A stretch of DNA of 64,000 nt from Aliivibrio sifiae (GTDB taxonomy: Bacteria; Pseudomonadota; Gammaproteobacteria; Enterobacterales; Vibrionaceae): the NCBI RefSeq assembly GCF_002954715.1, contig NZ_MSCP01000001.1, positions 1,768,118 through 1,832,117 on the forward strand, given 5' to 3'. The position numbers and the translations under genes are program-made. Shown here piece by piece: positions 19,821-29,709 of the stretch; positions within the stretch are counted from its first letter, which is position 1, and each line of letters begins with the position of its first letter. The notes under the pieces were generated by a model. The model was not told the DNA's origin. It saw only the letters and a program-made list of their open reading frames with translations, and ran no database searches.

Positions 19821-20324
19821 TTTCGAATAATCAATATCACTATTATCTACTTTAATTTCAACATGTTTATTAATAAGAGTAATTAATAAAATCGACCGTT
19901 TCTCACCATCAGCTTCTTTATAAATAGCATCAACACCAACAAAAGGGCCTTCTTTGATCGCCACCTTTTGTCCGACTTCTGGCAATGCCTCAATTGCATC
20001 TTTATTTTTAACATTGTCTTGATCTATCAATTTCAAAGAATAAATAAGATCACCCGACAATATTTTAGGCTGTCCACCAAAACGAATAAAATCACTCACT
20101 CCACGAGTTGAACGAACAGTCGTAAACGTCGGGCCATCTTCAAAATCAAACCGAACAAACATATAACAAGGGAACAAAGGTTCTTTAACTGCCCTTTTTT
20201 TGCCTCTCGTTATTTTCTCAACTTCAACCTCAGGATAAAAACACTCTACATTTTGATTTTCTAGATGTGCTTTTGCTCGCTGTTGCTCCCCACGTTTGCA
20301 GTAGAGTAAATACCATTCTTTCAT
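19818..20324 (-). CDS. rfaH: Transcription antiterminator RfaH
   Basis: NusG paralogue recruited by ops elements; it suppresses pausing and Rho termination in long surface-polysaccharide operons and helps ribosome loading. 168 residues (E. coli 162). The NGN domain starts MKEWYLLYCKRGEQQRAKAHLE and includes PLFPCYMFVRFD. The C-terminal KOW-type domain includes VGQKVAIKEGPFVGVDAIY. It stands alone and converges on asnB. RfaH rather than NusG is supported by length and N-terminus. In A. fischeri it would act on exopolysaccharide and LPS operons (inference). Confidence 0.92.
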   Translation of the reverse strand: MKEWYLLYCKRGEQQRAKAHLENQNVECFYPEVEVEKITRGKKRAVKEPLFPCYMFVRFDFEDGPTFTTVRSTRGVSDFIRFGGQPKILSGDLIYSLKLIDQDNVKNKDAIEALPEVGQKVAIKEGPFVGVDAIYKEADGEKRSILLITLINKHVEIKVDNSDIDYSK

Positions 20325-20704
20325 TATTTATATACCTAGCTAACCAACTGAAGATCATAGCACGCCATAAACCACAACTAAATAAATAGGTTCAATAACT
20401 CGACAACTATCTTGTTTCAGATGTTAAATGATAAAAAACAGGCAAAAGAAATGCATTATCTCTAAAAACTAGATATCAAAGAAATTAAACACCACAATTA
20501 AAGATAAAAACAAAATAAACCGCCAATATAATCACAAAAAACAGATGAGCGATATGTAACACTAAATAATTGTTTCTAAATATTTCAACGATTTAAAATG
20601 TTAACTAAATCACATTAATATGTACAACATTGCAGTTGAATCATTCGAGGGGTATAAATTTGTCTTATATAAAAAGAATAAAATTCTATTTAAAAGAGAG
20701 CATT
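20325..20704. promoter_or_regulatory. rfaH/peptide-transporter divergent region
   Basis: 380 bp, very AT-rich. The only element I can support is the promoter at 20630-20658. No strong dyad, riboswitch or small ORF with a good ribosome-binding site is visible in the rest. Confidence 0.5.
20630..20658 (+). promoter_or_regulatory. Candidate promoter of the peptide transporter
   Basis: TTGCAG (20630-20635), 17 bp, TATAAA (20653-20658), about 40 bp before the chosen ATG. Confidence 0.5.
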
Positions 20705-22054
20705 ATGCCAAACAACAACAAAACACTTATGGGGCATCCTCAGGGATTGTTCTTACTTTTTGGAACTGAACTATGGGAACGCTTCTCTTATTACGCCATG
20801 AGGGCGATTTTAGTCTTATACTTAACAGACAGAACCATTAATGGTGGTTTAGGTTGGACAGTTAAAGACGCCCTTAGCTTATATGGTACTTATACCGCAT
20901 TAATGTATATCACTCCTCTTATTGGTGGATGGTTAGCAGATAACTACTTAGGGCAACGAAAATCACTGCTTATTGGTGGCTTTCTGATGGTCGTTGGTCA
21001 ATTCACACTGGCACTTCCTCATAACTTATTACCATTCTCTGTTGAAGCACTTTTTTATATCGGTTTAGGTTTCTTAATTGCAGGTAATGGTTTATTCAAA
21101 CCAAACGTATCAACCATGGTTGGAGATTTATATCAAGATGGTGATAATCGTCGTGACGGTGCATTTACTATCTTTTATATGGGTATCAACTTAGGTTCTC
21201 TACTTGCTGGGGTTGTTTCTGGCTCAGTGACAGGGATATGGGGCTGGAAAGCAGGATTTGCTGCTGCTGGTATTGGTATGATTATCAGTTTAATCATTCA
21301 AACTTTATTTGCTCAACGTTTCTTAGGTGATATCGGTGTTCGTCCAGCAGCCCATATAGCAAAAGAAAATGCACAAGGTAAATCTCATAACGTGTTAAGT
21401 AAAATCGAAATTGATCGCTTAAAAGTAATTATGGTTATGGGATTATTCGTTATCGTTTTCTGGGCTGGCTTTGAACAAGCTGGTGGCTTAATGAATATCT
21501 ACTCTCAACAATATACCGATAGAATGATAGGTTCTTTTGAAGTACCAGCAGCTTGGTTTCAATCTCTAAATCCTTTCTTCATTATTGTATGCGCACCGTT
21601 AATAGCTATGCTATGGGTTAAATTAGGGCCAAAAGAGCCTAGTTCACCGATTAAATTTGCTTTAGCTCTCTTTTTCTTAGCCATTGGTTTTCTTTGCATG
21701 GTTGGAGCAGTAATGGAGCAAGGTGGCGACTTAACTGTTAAAACATCTATGTACTGGCTTGTCGGTGCCTATTTCTTCCATACGCTAGGTGAATTATGTT
21801 TATCACCTATTGGACTATCATTAGTGACTAAACTCGCGCCATTACGTCTGGCTTCTCTCATGATGGGGACATGGTTTGGTTTCAATGCTATCTCTAATTA
21901 TATTGCGGGCATCGTGGGCTCACATGTTGAAACTCTTGGAGCTTTAGATATTTTTGCAGGTATCGCAATTACAGCAACTATCTCTGGTGTTTTATTGCTG
22001 GCAATTTCAGGCACACTAATTCGTTGGATGCATGGTGCTGAAAAAGCTCATTAA
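20705..22054 (+). CDS. POT/PTR-family proton-coupled di/tripeptide transporter
   Basis: Inner-membrane MFS-fold symporter for short peptides. 449 residues from ATG 20705 (MPNNNKTLMGHPQGLFLLFG), preceded by AGAGAG; an in-frame ATG at 20630 would add 25 residues not seen in the family. The ERFSYYAMRAILVLYL motif (ExxERFxYY proton-site signature) is at about residues 25-41, and the PTR2 signature region FTIFYMGINLGSL is near residue 155. About 12-14 membrane segments. It belongs to the DtpA/DtpB group; I cannot say which orthologue. It stands alone between promoter and terminator. Confidence 0.92.
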   Translation: MPNNNKTLMGHPQGLFLLFGTELWERFSYYAMRAILVLYLTDRTINGGLGWTVKDALSLYGTYTALMYITPLIGGWLADNYLGQRKSLLIGGFLMVVGQFTLALPHNLLPFSVEALFYIGLGFLIAGNGLFKPNVSTMVGDLYQDGDNRRDGAFTIFYMGINLGSLLAGVVSGSVTGIWGWKAGFAAAGIGMIISLIIQTLFAQRFLGDIGVRPAAHIAKENAQGKSHNVLSKIEIDRLKVIMVMGLFVIVFWAGFEQAGGLMNIYSQQYTDRMIGSFEVPAAWFQSLNPFFIIVCAPLIAMLWVKLGPKEPSSPIKFALALFFLAIGFLCMVGAVMEQGGDLTVKTSMYWLVGAYFFHTLGELCLSPIGLSLVTKLAPLRLASLMMGTWFGFNAISNYIAGIVGSHVETLGALDIFAGIAITATISGVLLLAISGTLIRWMHGAEKAH

Positions 22055-22072
22055 CCTAAAGATAATCTAAAT

Positions 22073-22107
22073 AAAAAGGCAGCCTTATTTACTAAGGCTG
22101 CCTTTTT
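22073..22107 (+). terminator. Bidirectional terminator, peptide transporter / comEA-like gene
   Basis: The 15-bp stem AAAAAGGCAGCCTTA / TAAGGCTGCCTTTTT has a 5-nt loop. Confidence 0.92.
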
Positions 22108-22121
22108 TGTAAAAGGTAAAG

Positions 22122-22427
22122 TTATAATATAATTCTACTGCGATTCTTTTCTAATAACTTAACACCAATTCCTTTCACCTTAGATAAGTCATCGACCGCA
22201 GCAAATTTTCCATTAAGAGTTCGATAATCAACAATAGCTTTTGCTTTTGAGTCCCCAACACCAATTAATAATGTTTTTAGCTCCTCTGCTCCTGCCTCAT
22301 TAATATTAACGACTATTTCAATACCTTCATGCTTATTTACACTTTCTTCTTTAGCCTGAGCGATACCGCTCGAAAATAAAATAAGAGAAAATAAAAAAGC
22401 ACTAATAAAGTTTGTTATACGCGTCAT
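22122..22427 (-). CDS. comEA: ComEA-family helix-hairpin-helix DNA-binding protein (secreted)
   Basis: 101 residues. A signal peptide of about 25 residues ends at AQA. After it comes a helix-hairpin-helix pair: VNINEAGAEELKTLLIGVGDSKAKAI and DLSKVKGIGVKLLEKNR. This is the single-domain periplasmic ComEA that ratchets incoming DNA during natural transformation in vibrios (V. cholerae ComEA lies next to ppiD in the same way). E. coli YbaV is the equivalent position homologue. It follows ppiD, separated by a GC-rich hairpin, so it probably has its own promoter. TfoX-dependent control is plausible but no CRP-S site was recognised. Confidence 0.85.
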   Translation of the reverse strand: MTRITNFISAFLFSLILFSSGIAQAKEESVNKHEGIEIVVNINEAGAEELKTLLIGVGDSKAKAIVDYRTLNGKFAAVDDLSKVKGIGVKLLEKNRSRIIL

Positions 22428-22560
22428 TCCTATTCCTTGTTCAATATTTAAATAATAATGTCAGGTACTTCAGAGATTCACTCCCTACCTGTCATTAAAA
22501 AATAATAATTAATCCAAGAAAGAAATCCTACTGGTAGGTTTATACTTACCCCAAAAACAC

Positions 22561-22585
22561 GACGGGCCCCAATAAGGGGCCCGTC
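22561..22585 (-). terminator. Terminator of ppiD
   Basis: The 10-bp GC-rich stem GACGGGCCCC / GGGGCCCGTC has an AATAA loop. On the minus strand it is followed by GTGTTTTT. Confidence 0.8.
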
Positions 22586-22615
22586 TATCTTATTTATCAA
22601 TTACAAATAAATTGA

Positions 22616-24472
22616 TTATTGTTCTAATAATGGGTAACTAATATCAGAGTTAGCTTTAAGCGTATCTAACGTTGCCGTTAAATCTTGTTGAGTTTGAGTT
22701 CTAAGTAAACGCGTTGACACTTGTTGAGCCATTGCGTCGTTACTTAATTCTAGAACTCCATCAAGTGCAACAATCACATTGTTTCCCTGACGGTCCATCA
22801 CTTGAGCATAAGTTGATGTACCTTGTGCCGGTTTTTGCAGACGATATACATCATTTGCCAGCTCATCTGCTCTAGTAATCATTCGCGCTTCAGTAAAGCT
22901 TAAACCATTATCAGTTAGATAATTAACCTCACCTTTATCTAGTGCATTAATAACTCCTTGAGCTAATTCAACCGCTTTTTGTTCACCTTTTGTTTGAGAT
23001 AAACGAGCGGTTACTGCAGATTTAACATCTCCTAGAGGCAATACCGTTTCATCACGAACATCTTCAACACGAACAACAACAATATGCTCTGGTGCAATCT
23101 CAATAACGTCTGAGTTCAAGCCATCTTCTTTCACTTCTGGGCTATAAATAGCTTGCAGAACCGTAGGGTTTGATAGAAGTTCAGGCGCATCTTCTTGTGA
23201 GAAGAAATCCGATGTTATTACCTTAGCATTAACACTTTCTGCGGCATCATCTAAAGAATCTGGTGATTCAAATGCTTTTTCTGCAAGCTCTGTTTGTAAG
23301 CTATAAAATGCATCTGCTGCATGCTCATCAACTAAGAACGATTTAATTTCAGAACTTACTTCAGCAAGTGGTTTAGTTTTTGGTGCTTCCACGCCATCAA
23401 GTTGAATAATGTGGTAACCAAATGCAGATTTAACAAGGCCTGAATGATCGCCTACATTAACCAATTGGAAAGCTGCATCTTCAAAAGCGGGATCAATAAC
23501 ACCACGTTCAATCCAACCTAAAGAACCGCCTTCTTTTGCTGTTGGGATATCTTGTGAATCTTCTTTTGCTACTGTAGCAAAATCATCACCAGCATCTAAA
23601 CGAGCAAGAACCGCTTGAGCGTCAGCTTCATCACCTTTAATCAGGATATGGCTTACTTCACGTTTCTCTTGCGTAGAATACTTATCTTGGTTTTCATTAT
23701 AATACGTTTGAATCTCTTCATTCGTTATTGGCGCTTGCGCTTTTAAAGAGTCACCAGATAATTCAACATATGAAACTTTTACTTGCTCAGGACGAACAAA
23801 CTGCTGTTTATTTGCATTATAATATTCAGCGACTTCTTCATCTGTTACTGTCGCTTGCTTTGCAAACTCGGCAGTATCAAGCGTAATTGTACGAATTTCA
23901 CGTTGTTGAGCCTCTAAAGCACCTTGTGCTTTTACTTCGTTATCTAACGTAAACTCTGTTGATTCAAGAGCAAGAACAAGTTGATTTCGAACTAAATCTT
24001 GGCGTAAATATTCAGCAAAACTATCTGAACTAAAGCCTGCGCGACGAAGTGATATATTAAAAATCTCTTCATCAAACTTGCCGTCTTTTTGGAATTGAGG
24101 CATAGATAAAATAGCTTGGCGAATTTGTTCATCGCCAACACGAAGACCTAAGTCTTGAGCTTGGTTATCTAATAGCGCATCGTTCACCATACGATCTAAA
24201 ACAGATTTACGAAATTGTTCTACGTATGCTGGGTCGCCAAGTAATGTTGAAAAATACTCGCCAAGTTGAGATTGCATACGATTACGTTCATTTTGATACA
24301 CTTGCTCAAAATCATTACGTGTAATCTCACGTTCACCAACTTTAGCTGCTAGTGGTTGACCCCCACCGACTAAATAACTACCTACACCTGCAAATACAAA
24401 TGAGAAAATAATTAGACCGAGAATGATCTTAACTACGAGGCCTGTTGAACCTTCGCGAATTCGATCCATCAT
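22616..24472 (-). CDS. ppiD: Periplasmic folding chaperone PpiD (SurA-like, membrane anchored)
   Basis: 618 residues. One N-terminal membrane anchor (about residues 15-36, VVKIILGLIIFSFVFAG) leaves the bulk in the periplasm, next to the SecYEG exit. The SurA-like N-domain covers about residues 40-190 (REITRNDFEQVYQNERNRM). A parvulin-type domain follows at about 265-365 (REVSHILIKGD, GGSLGWIERG, SAFGYHIIQL). In E. coli the parvulin domain is inactive and the protein works with YfgM at the translocon. Upstream are hupB and lon in the same direction, as in E. coli. Confidence 0.95.
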   Translation of the reverse strand: MMDRIREGSTGLVVKIILGLIIFSFVFAGVGSYLVGGGQPLAAKVGEREITRNDFEQVYQNERNRMQSQLGEYFSTLLGDPAYVEQFRKSVLDRMVNDALLDNQAQDLGLRVGDEQIRQAILSMPQFQKDGKFDEEIFNISLRRAGFSSDSFAEYLRQDLVRNQLVLALESTEFTLDNEVKAQGALEAQQREIRTITLDTAEFAKQATVTDEEVAEYYNANKQQFVRPEQVKVSYVELSGDSLKAQAPITNEEIQTYYNENQDKYSTQEKREVSHILIKGDEADAQAVLARLDAGDDFATVAKEDSQDIPTAKEGGSLGWIERGVIDPAFEDAAFQLVNVGDHSGLVKSAFGYHIIQLDGVEAPKTKPLAEVSSEIKSFLVDEHAADAFYSLQTELAEKAFESPDSLDDAAESVNAKVITSDFFSQEDAPELLSNPTVLQAIYSPEVKEDGLNSDVIEIAPEHIVVVRVEDVRDETVLPLGDVKSAVTARLSQTKGEQKAVELAQGVINALDKGEVNYLTDNGLSFTEARMITRADELANDVYRLQKPAQGTSTYAQVMDRQGNNVIVALDGVLELSNDAMAQQVSTRLLRTQTQQDLTATLDTLKANSDISYPLLEQ

Positions 24473-24585
24473 AATATGTTTTAACTCCTAATCACCAAGT
24501 GGAATACACTATTTATACAAGTAGCGTGTCAATTTCTATTGATAGTGAAAATGTAAAATAGTTCAACAAAAGAAAATTTTAACAA

Positions 24586-24610
24586 TAAAAAAGCGCATCA
24601 TTGGATGCGC
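24586..24610 (-). terminator. Terminator of hupB
   Basis: The stem GCGCATC / GATGCGC (24593-24610) has an ATTG loop, with a T6 run on the minus strand. Confidence 0.75.
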
Positions 24611-24676
24611 CTATGACTCATTACTCTAGTCTACTAGCCTTATGCTAGCTTGTGTAGAGTTTTATCTATATTTCGC

Positions 24677-24949
24677 TTAGTTACACGCATCTTTCAGTGC
24701 TTTACCAGCTTTAAATGCAGGTACTTTTGCAGCAGAAATCTCAATCGCTTCGCCTGTTTTAGGGTTACGACCTGTACGAGCAGCACGCTCACGAACAACA
24801 AATGAACCGAAACCAACAAGAGTTACTTGATCACCACTTTTTAGTGTCTCAGTTACTGTTTCAACTAATGCATCTAGAGCGCGGCCAGCTGCTGCTTTTG
24901 AGATATCTGCATTGTCAGCAATTTGATCAACTAATTGAGATTTATTCAC
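24677..24949 (-). CDS. hupB: Nucleoid-associated protein HU-beta
   Basis: 90-residue histone-like DNA-bending protein, starting (M)[21 protein letters not shown]. The signature [22 protein letters not shown] is present, with the beta-arm tip RTGRNP. I chose the GTG at 24949 because AAAGGGG lies 6 nt upstream and the length then equals E. coli HupB (90). An in-frame ATG at 24973 would add MNNLKGNT, whose codons include that ribosome-binding site. It follows lon, as in E. coli, with a 170-bp gap. Confidence 0.97.
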   Translation of the reverse strand: MNKSQLVDQIADNADISKAAAGRALDALVETVTETLKSGDQVTLVGFGSFVVRERAARTGRNPKTGEAIEISAAKVPAFKAGKALKDACN

Positions 24950-25065
24950 GGTATTCCCCTTTAAATTATTCATTCAATGATTAATGAACGAGTCCATATT
25001 TTGATAATAAATGTGTGAAGTTATGATCACGCAATAAGGTTTAACTTAGCTGCATCAATATAAAC

Positions 25066-25088
25066 TGACAAGTCATTTCGACCTGTCA
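25066..25088 (-). terminator. Weak hairpin after lon
   Basis: TGACAAGTC / GACCTGTCA (one wobble) with a 5-nt loop. The tail is T-rich but broken, so it may be a weak terminator. Confidence 0.4.
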
Positions 25089-25119
25089 GCCCTGTTATAT
25101 CAACGTTTTTTGCTACACA

Positions 25120-27474
25120 TCACTTTTTAGATTGCTCAAGACTAAAACCTTGAGGGTCATTTTGAAGTGCTAAGGTTAATACTTCATCAATCCATTTAAC
25201 TGGATGAACCGAGAGATCAGCAATAACATTTGCAGGGATCTCTTCTAAATCACGTTCATTATCCTTTGGAATGATGACAGTTTTAATACCGCCACGATGC
25301 GCTGCCAATAATTTCTCTTTTAGACCACCAATTGGTAATACTTCACCACGTAGAGTGATCTCTCCTGTCATAGCAACATCTGAACGAACAGGATTACCCG
25401 TTAGGCTTGAGACTAAAGCAGTACACATTCCAATACCAGCACTTGGGCCATCTTTTGGTGTTGCACCTTCAGGTACGTGCACATGAATATCACGTTTTTC
25501 ATAAAAATCAGGGTTAATACCCAATTTATCTGCGCGTGTACGTACCACTGTCATCGCTGCTTGAATCGACTCTTTCATTACGTCACCAAGAGAACCGGTA
25601 TAAGCTAATTTACCCTTACCAATCATTGATTCCGCTTCAATCGTCAATAAGTCACCACCGACTTCAGTCCATGCTAAACCAACAACCTGTCCTACTCGAT
25701 TTTCATCGTCTGCTTTACCGTAATCACAACGTTGAACACCTAAGAAATCTTTTAAGTTGTCTTGGTTAATGGTTACTTTCTTTATCGATTTATCTAATAG
25801 GATTTGCTTAACTGCTTTACGGCATAACTTAGAAATTTCACGCTCTAAACTACGAACACCTGCTTCACGCGTATAGTAACGAATAATGCCCATGATAGCC
25901 GAGTCATCAATTTCAATCTCATGCTCTTTAAGCCCATTGCGTTTTACTTGTTTCATTAACAAGTGATTTTTAGCAATGTTCAGTTTTTCATCTTCGGTAT
26001 AACCAGATAGACGAATCACTTCCATACGGTCAAGTAACGGACCTGGAATATTCATTGAGTTAGACGTAGCAACAAACATTACATCAGAAAGGTCATAATC
26101 AACTTCTAAATAATGATCGCTAAATTTATTATTTTGCTCTGGGTCTAGTACTTCAAGAAGTGCTGAAGCAGGATCGCCACGCATATCAGAAGACATTTTA
26201 TCGATCTCATCCAGTAGGAAAAGTGGGTTTTTCACTTCAACTTTAGACAATTTCTGGATCAATTTACCAGGAAGAGAACCGATATATGTACGTCTATGAC
26301 CACGAATTTCAGCTTCATCACGCACGCCACCTAATGCCATACGTGTATATTTACGACCTGTCGCTTTCGCAATAGATTGACCTAACGATGTTTTACCAAC
26401 ACCAGGAGGACCGACTAAACAAAGGATTGGACCTTTTAGCTTTGTCACTCGACTTTGAACCGCTAAATACTCAAGAATACGTTCTTTTACGCGATCTAAA
26501 CCATAATGGTCAGAGTTTAAGATCTCTTCTGCTTTAGCTAAATCTTTTTTCACTTTAGAACGCTTATACCAAGGCACAGCAACCATACAATCAATATAGC
26601 TACGAACAACCGTTGCTTCTGCTGACATCGGAGACATCATTTTCAGCTTTTGTAATTCTTGTTCTGCTTTTTCTTGTGCTTCTTTTGGCATTTTTGCGTC
26701 TGCAATTTTCTTTTGCAGCGCTTCAAACTCATCAGGCGCGTCATCTAAGTCACCCAGTTCTTTTTGAATAGCTTTCATTTGCTCATTCAAATAGTACTCA
26801 CGCTGACTTTTTTCCATTTGCTTTTTAACACGGCCACGAATACGTTTTTCGATTTGCAATAAATCGATTTCCGATTCCATCATTCCCATTAGGAATTCTA
26901 AACGTGCAATAACATCTGTAAGCTCTAAGACTTCTTGCTTATCAACCAATTTAAGTGGCATATGAGCAGCAATGGTATCAGCTAAACGTGCAGCATCTTC
27001 AATTCCATTAAGCGACGTAAGCACTTCTGGTGGGATTTTTTTATTTAGTTTAATGAAGCCTTCGAATTGATTAATTGCAGAGCGCATAATCACTTCTTGT
27101 TCAGCATCATCAATAATCGGTGTCAGTAAAAATTCAGCGTCTGCAGTAAAGAAATCAGCTTCTAAAAACTGATGAATTTTTGCACGCTGTTGGCCTTCAA
27201 CTAATACTTTAACTGTGCCATCAGGCAATTTTAATAATTGTAAAATTGTCGCGATTGTACCAACACCGTGTAAGTCATCTAATTGTGGTTCTTCTTTAGC
27301 GGCTTCTTTTTGTGCCACAAGTAGGACTTGTTTATTCTGCTCCATTGCTGCTTCTAAGCAACGAATAGACTTTTCACGGCCCACAAATAGTGGAATAACC
27401 ATATGCGGATACACCACTACATCACGTAATGGTAGAACTGGTATCTCAATGCGCTCGGAACGCTCCAGGTTCAT
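25120..27474 (-). CDS. lon: ATP-dependent protease La (Lon)
   Basis: Soluble AAA+ serine protease that degrades misfolded and regulatory proteins. 784 residues, the same as E. coli Lon. The N-domain has PVLPLRDVVVYPHMVIPLFV. The Walker A motif LVGPPGVGKTSLG is near residue 356. The Ser-Lys dyad lies in PKDGPSAGIGM (Ser about 679) and GGLKEKLLAAHRGG (Lys about 722). A sigma32-type promoter lies 36-63 bp upstream. Lon follows clpX and precedes hupB, as in E. coli. In A. fischeri Lon restrains LuxR/bioluminescence (species knowledge, not visible here). Confidence 0.98.
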   Translation of the reverse strand: MNLERSERIEIPVLPLRDVVVYPHMVIPLFVGREKSIRCLEAAMEQNKQVLLVAQKEAAKEEPQLDDLHGVGTIATILQLLKLPDGTVKVLVEGQQRAKIHQFLEADFFTADAEFLLTPIIDDAEQEVIMRSAINQFEGFIKLNKKIPPEVLTSLNGIEDAARLADTIAAHMPLKLVDKQEVLELTDVIARLEFLMGMMESEIDLLQIEKRIRGRVKKQMEKSQREYYLNEQMKAIQKELGDLDDAPDEFEALQKKIADAKMPKEAQEKAEQELQKLKMMSPMSAEATVVRSYIDCMVAVPWYKRSKVKKDLAKAEEILNSDHYGLDRVKERILEYLAVQSRVTKLKGPILCLVGPPGVGKTSLGQSIAKATGRKYTRMALGGVRDEAEIRGHRRTYIGSLPGKLIQKLSKVEVKNPLFLLDEIDKMSSDMRGDPASALLEVLDPEQNNKFSDHYLEVDYDLSDVMFVATSNSMNIPGPLLDRMEVIRLSGYTEDEKLNIAKNHLLMKQVKRNGLKEHEIEIDDSAIMGIIRYYTREAGVRSLEREISKLCRKAVKQILLDKSIKKVTINQDNLKDFLGVQRCDYGKADDENRVGQVVGLAWTEVGGDLLTIEAESMIGKGKLAYTGSLGDVMKESIQAAMTVVRTRADKLGINPDFYEKRDIHVHVPEGATPKDGPSAGIGMCTALVSSLTGNPVRSDVAMTGEITLRGEVLPIGGLKEKLLAAHRGGIKTVIIPKDNERDLEEIPANVIADLSVHPVKWIDEVLTLALQNDPQGFSLEQSKK

Positions 27475-27509
27475 ATTCTTCTCTCTTTCCGTCAGTATCT
27501 TTAGAAATA

Positions 27510-27537
27510 ATATGGGGGCAAGTCGCTAAGATTCAAC
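27510..27537 (-). promoter_or_regulatory. Sigma32 (heat-shock) promoter of lon
   Basis: On the minus strand, GTTGAAT (27537-27531), 13 bp, CCCCATAT (27517-27510). This closely follows the RpoH consensus CTTGAAA-N13-CCCCATNT. Confidence 0.8.
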
Positions 27538-27556
27538 ATTATTTTCAATTAAAAAT

Positions 27557-27583
27557 AAAAAAGGAGGCCAATGCCTCCTTTTT
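27557..27583 (-). terminator. Terminator of clpX
   Basis: The 11-bp stem AAAAAGGAGGC / GCCTCCTTTTT has a CAAT loop, so clpPX mRNA ends before the lon promoter. Confidence 0.88.
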
Positions 27584-27607
27584 ATACTGTTTATTAGCTT
27601 ATATCGA

Positions 27608-28894
27608 CTATTCTGCAGATATTGCTTTCGTTTCTGTGTTTTCAAACATTAACAGTGGTTCTGACTCACCATTAATTACAGACTCGTCGATAACTACTTT
27701 AGAAACACCTTCTTTCGATGGTAATTCATACATAGTATCTAATAATATCGCTTCTAAAATTGAACGAAGACCACGAGCACCGGTTTTACGGTTCATTGCT
27801 TTTTTCGCAATCGCTCTTAACGCATCTTCACGGAATTCTAACTCTGCACCTTCTAAATCAAATAACGCAGCATATTGCTTAGTTAATGCATTTTTAGGTT
27901 TACTTAGAATTTGAATCAACGCTTCTTCGTCTAATTCAGTTAATGTTGTGGTTACTGGTAAACGACCAATAAACTCAGGAATCAAACCAAATTTAACTAA
28001 ATCTTCAGGTTCAATTTGCTTCAATAAATCACCGACAGTTGCTTTATCATCTTGAGAACGAACATCAGCAGCAAAGCCAATACCAGTTCCTGTTGCAACA
28101 CGTTGCTCGATTACTTTATCTAAGCCTGCAAACGCACCACCACAAATAAATAAGATCTTAGAAGTATCTACTTGTAAGAATTCTTGTTGTGGGTGTTTAC
28201 GACCACCTTGAGGTGGTACTGAGGCAATTGTACCTTCAATCAATTTCAGTAGTGCTTGCTGAACACCTTCACCAGAGACATCACGTGTGATTGATGGGTT
28301 TTCAGACTTACGAGAAATCTTGTCAATTTCATCGATATATACAATGCCACGTTCCGCTTTCGCTGGATCGTAATCGCATTTTTGTAGTAGCTTCTGAATG
28401 ATGTTTTCTACATCTTCACCTACATAGCCGGCTTCTGTTAGGGTGGTTGCATCCGCCATAGTAAACGGAACATCCAAGAAACGAGCTAGCGTTTCAGCAA
28501 GTAATGTTTTACCACTACCTGTTGGACCGATAAGTAGAATATTACTCTTACCTAATTCAACGCCATCTTTTGTAGTATCGCCATTACGTAAACGCTTGTA
28601 GTGGTTGTACACCGCTACCGCTAGTACTTTTTTCGCGTGCTCTTGTCCGATAACATAATCATCTAAGTGTTCACGAATATTTTGCGGTGTTGGTAATGCT
28701 TCACTACTCTCTTTTGGAGACAGAGTATTATCTTTTAGCTCTTCGCGAATAATGTCGTTACATAAATCAACGCACTCATCACAAACATAAACAGAAGGAC
28801 CTGCAATTAGTTTACGAACTTCATGCTGGCTTTTTCCGCAAAAAGAGCAATATAGTAACTTTCCACTATTTTCGTCTTTACGCTTGTCTGTCAT
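27608..28894 (-). CDS. clpX: ClpXP protease ATP-binding subunit ClpX
   Basis: Hexameric AAA+ unfoldase that feeds substrates to ClpP. 428 residues. The N-terminal zinc-binding domain has Cys16, Cys19, Cys38 and Cys41 ([16 protein letters not shown]). The Walker A motif [12 protein letters not shown] is near residue 120 and Walker B is [10 protein letters not shown]. The pore loop GYVGEDVE and the ClpP-docking IGF loop ([10 protein letters not shown]) are present. It is 86 bp downstream of clpP and surely in the same operon. Confidence 0.98.
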   Translation of the reverse strand: MTDKRKDENSGKLLYCSFCGKSQHEVRKLIAGPSVYVCDECVDLCNDIIREELKDNTLSPKESSEALPTPQNIREHLDDYVIGQEHAKKVLAVAVYNHYKRLRNGDTTKDGVELGKSNILLIGPTGSGKTLLAETLARFLDVPFTMADATTLTEAGYVGEDVENIIQKLLQKCDYDPAKAERGIVYIDEIDKISRKSENPSITRDVSGEGVQQALLKLIEGTIASVPPQGGRKHPQQEFLQVDTSKILFICGGAFAGLDKVIEQRVATGTGIGFAADVRSQDDKATVGDLLKQIEPEDLVKFGLIPEFIGRLPVTTTLTELDEEALIQILSKPKNALTKQYAALFDLEGAELEFREDALRAIAKKAMNRKTGARGLRSILEAILLDTMYELPSKEGVSKVVIDESVINGESEPLLMFENTETKAISAE

Positions 28895-28980
28895 TTGCTA
28901 ACCTCTTAAACGTTGCCTTTATGCTGTAAGTTTATACTAACTTACCTTCTTTGCTGTAAACGTTACTGCTTTTTTCTTAA

Positions 28981-29604
28981 TTAGTCACGCTTATTTAACA
29001 CAGCATCTACAAGACCGTATTTCACAGCATCGTCTGCTGCCATAAAGTTATCACGATCTGTATCTTTTTCGATCACTTCTAAAGGCTGGCCTGTATGTTC
29101 AGCAAGTAGCGTATTCAATTTCTTCTTAATCGTTAAGATTTCTTGAGCATGAATTTGAATATCTGATGCTTGACCTTGGAAGCCGCCAAGTGGTTGGTGA
29201 ATCATCACACGAGAGTTAGGTAATACATAACGTTTACCTGGTGCACCACCTGCAAGTAAGAAGGCACCCATAGAACATGCTTGCCCCATACACACTGTGC
29301 TCACATTTGGCTTGATAAACTGCATTGTGTCATAGATAGACATACCAGCAGTAACAGAACCACCTGGAGAATTAATGTATAGGAAGATATCCTTATCTGG
29401 GTTTTCAGACTCAAGGAAAAGCAACTGTGCCACAACTAAGTTGGCCATGTGATCTTCAACTTGACCTGTTAAAAAGATAACGCGCTCTTTTAACAGACGG
29501 GAATAAATATCATACGAACGCTCACCACGTGAAGTTTGCTCAACAACCATAGGAACAAGTGCATCCATAATAGAAGGCATTGCATTGTTTTCTTGATAGC
29601 TCAT
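28981..29604 (-). CDS. clpP: ATP-dependent Clp protease proteolytic subunit ClpP
   Basis: Barrel-forming serine protease partner of ClpX and ClpA. 207 residues. Ser111 in [14 protein letters not shown] and His136 in [11 protein letters not shown] sit at the E. coli precursor positions, with Asp in the TDRDNFM segment completing the triad. The N-terminal propeptide is short. AAGGG lies upstream of the ATG. It lies between tig and clpX, the conserved tig-clpP-clpX order. Confidence 0.98.
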   Translation of the reverse strand: MSYQENNAMPSIMDALVPMVVEQTSRGERSYDIYSRLLKERVIFLTGQVEDHMANLVVAQLLFLESENPDKDIFLYINSPGGSVTAGMSIYDTMQFIKPNVSTVCMGQACSMGAFLLAGGAPGKRYVLPNSRVMIHQPLGGFQGQASDIQIHAQEILTIKKKLNTLLAEHTGQPLEVIEKDTDRDNFMAADDAVKYGLVDAVLNKRD

Positions 29605-29625
29605 AACCGTATCCCTTATAAAATA

Positions 29626-29657
29626 AATGGTCCGAATGACGCTTCATTCGGACCATT
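29626..29657 (-). terminator. Strong hairpin between tig and clpP
   Basis: A perfect 14-bp stem AATGGTCCGAATGA / TCATTCGGACCATT with a 4-nt loop. The minus-strand tail TTATTTTATAAGG is only moderately T-rich and leads directly into the clpP ribosome-binding site, so it could be a leaky terminator or a processing/stability element. Confidence 0.7.
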
Positions 29658-29685
29658 ATTAGCAGATCTTGTGAAACTAAGTCAA
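29656..29685 (-). promoter_or_regulatory. Candidate clpP promoter
   Basis: On the minus strand, TTGACT (29685-29680), 18 bp, TAATAA (29661-29656). The start point would fall inside the 29626-29657 hairpin, which weakens the call. Confidence 0.35.
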
Positions 29686-29709
29686 CTAACTACTTAATTA
29701 ATTTAGAAA

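Noticed and set aside
22561-22585. GC-rich palindrome considered as an operator or mobile-element end
   Set aside because: Its position right after ppiD and the T-rich minus-strand tail fit a terminator.
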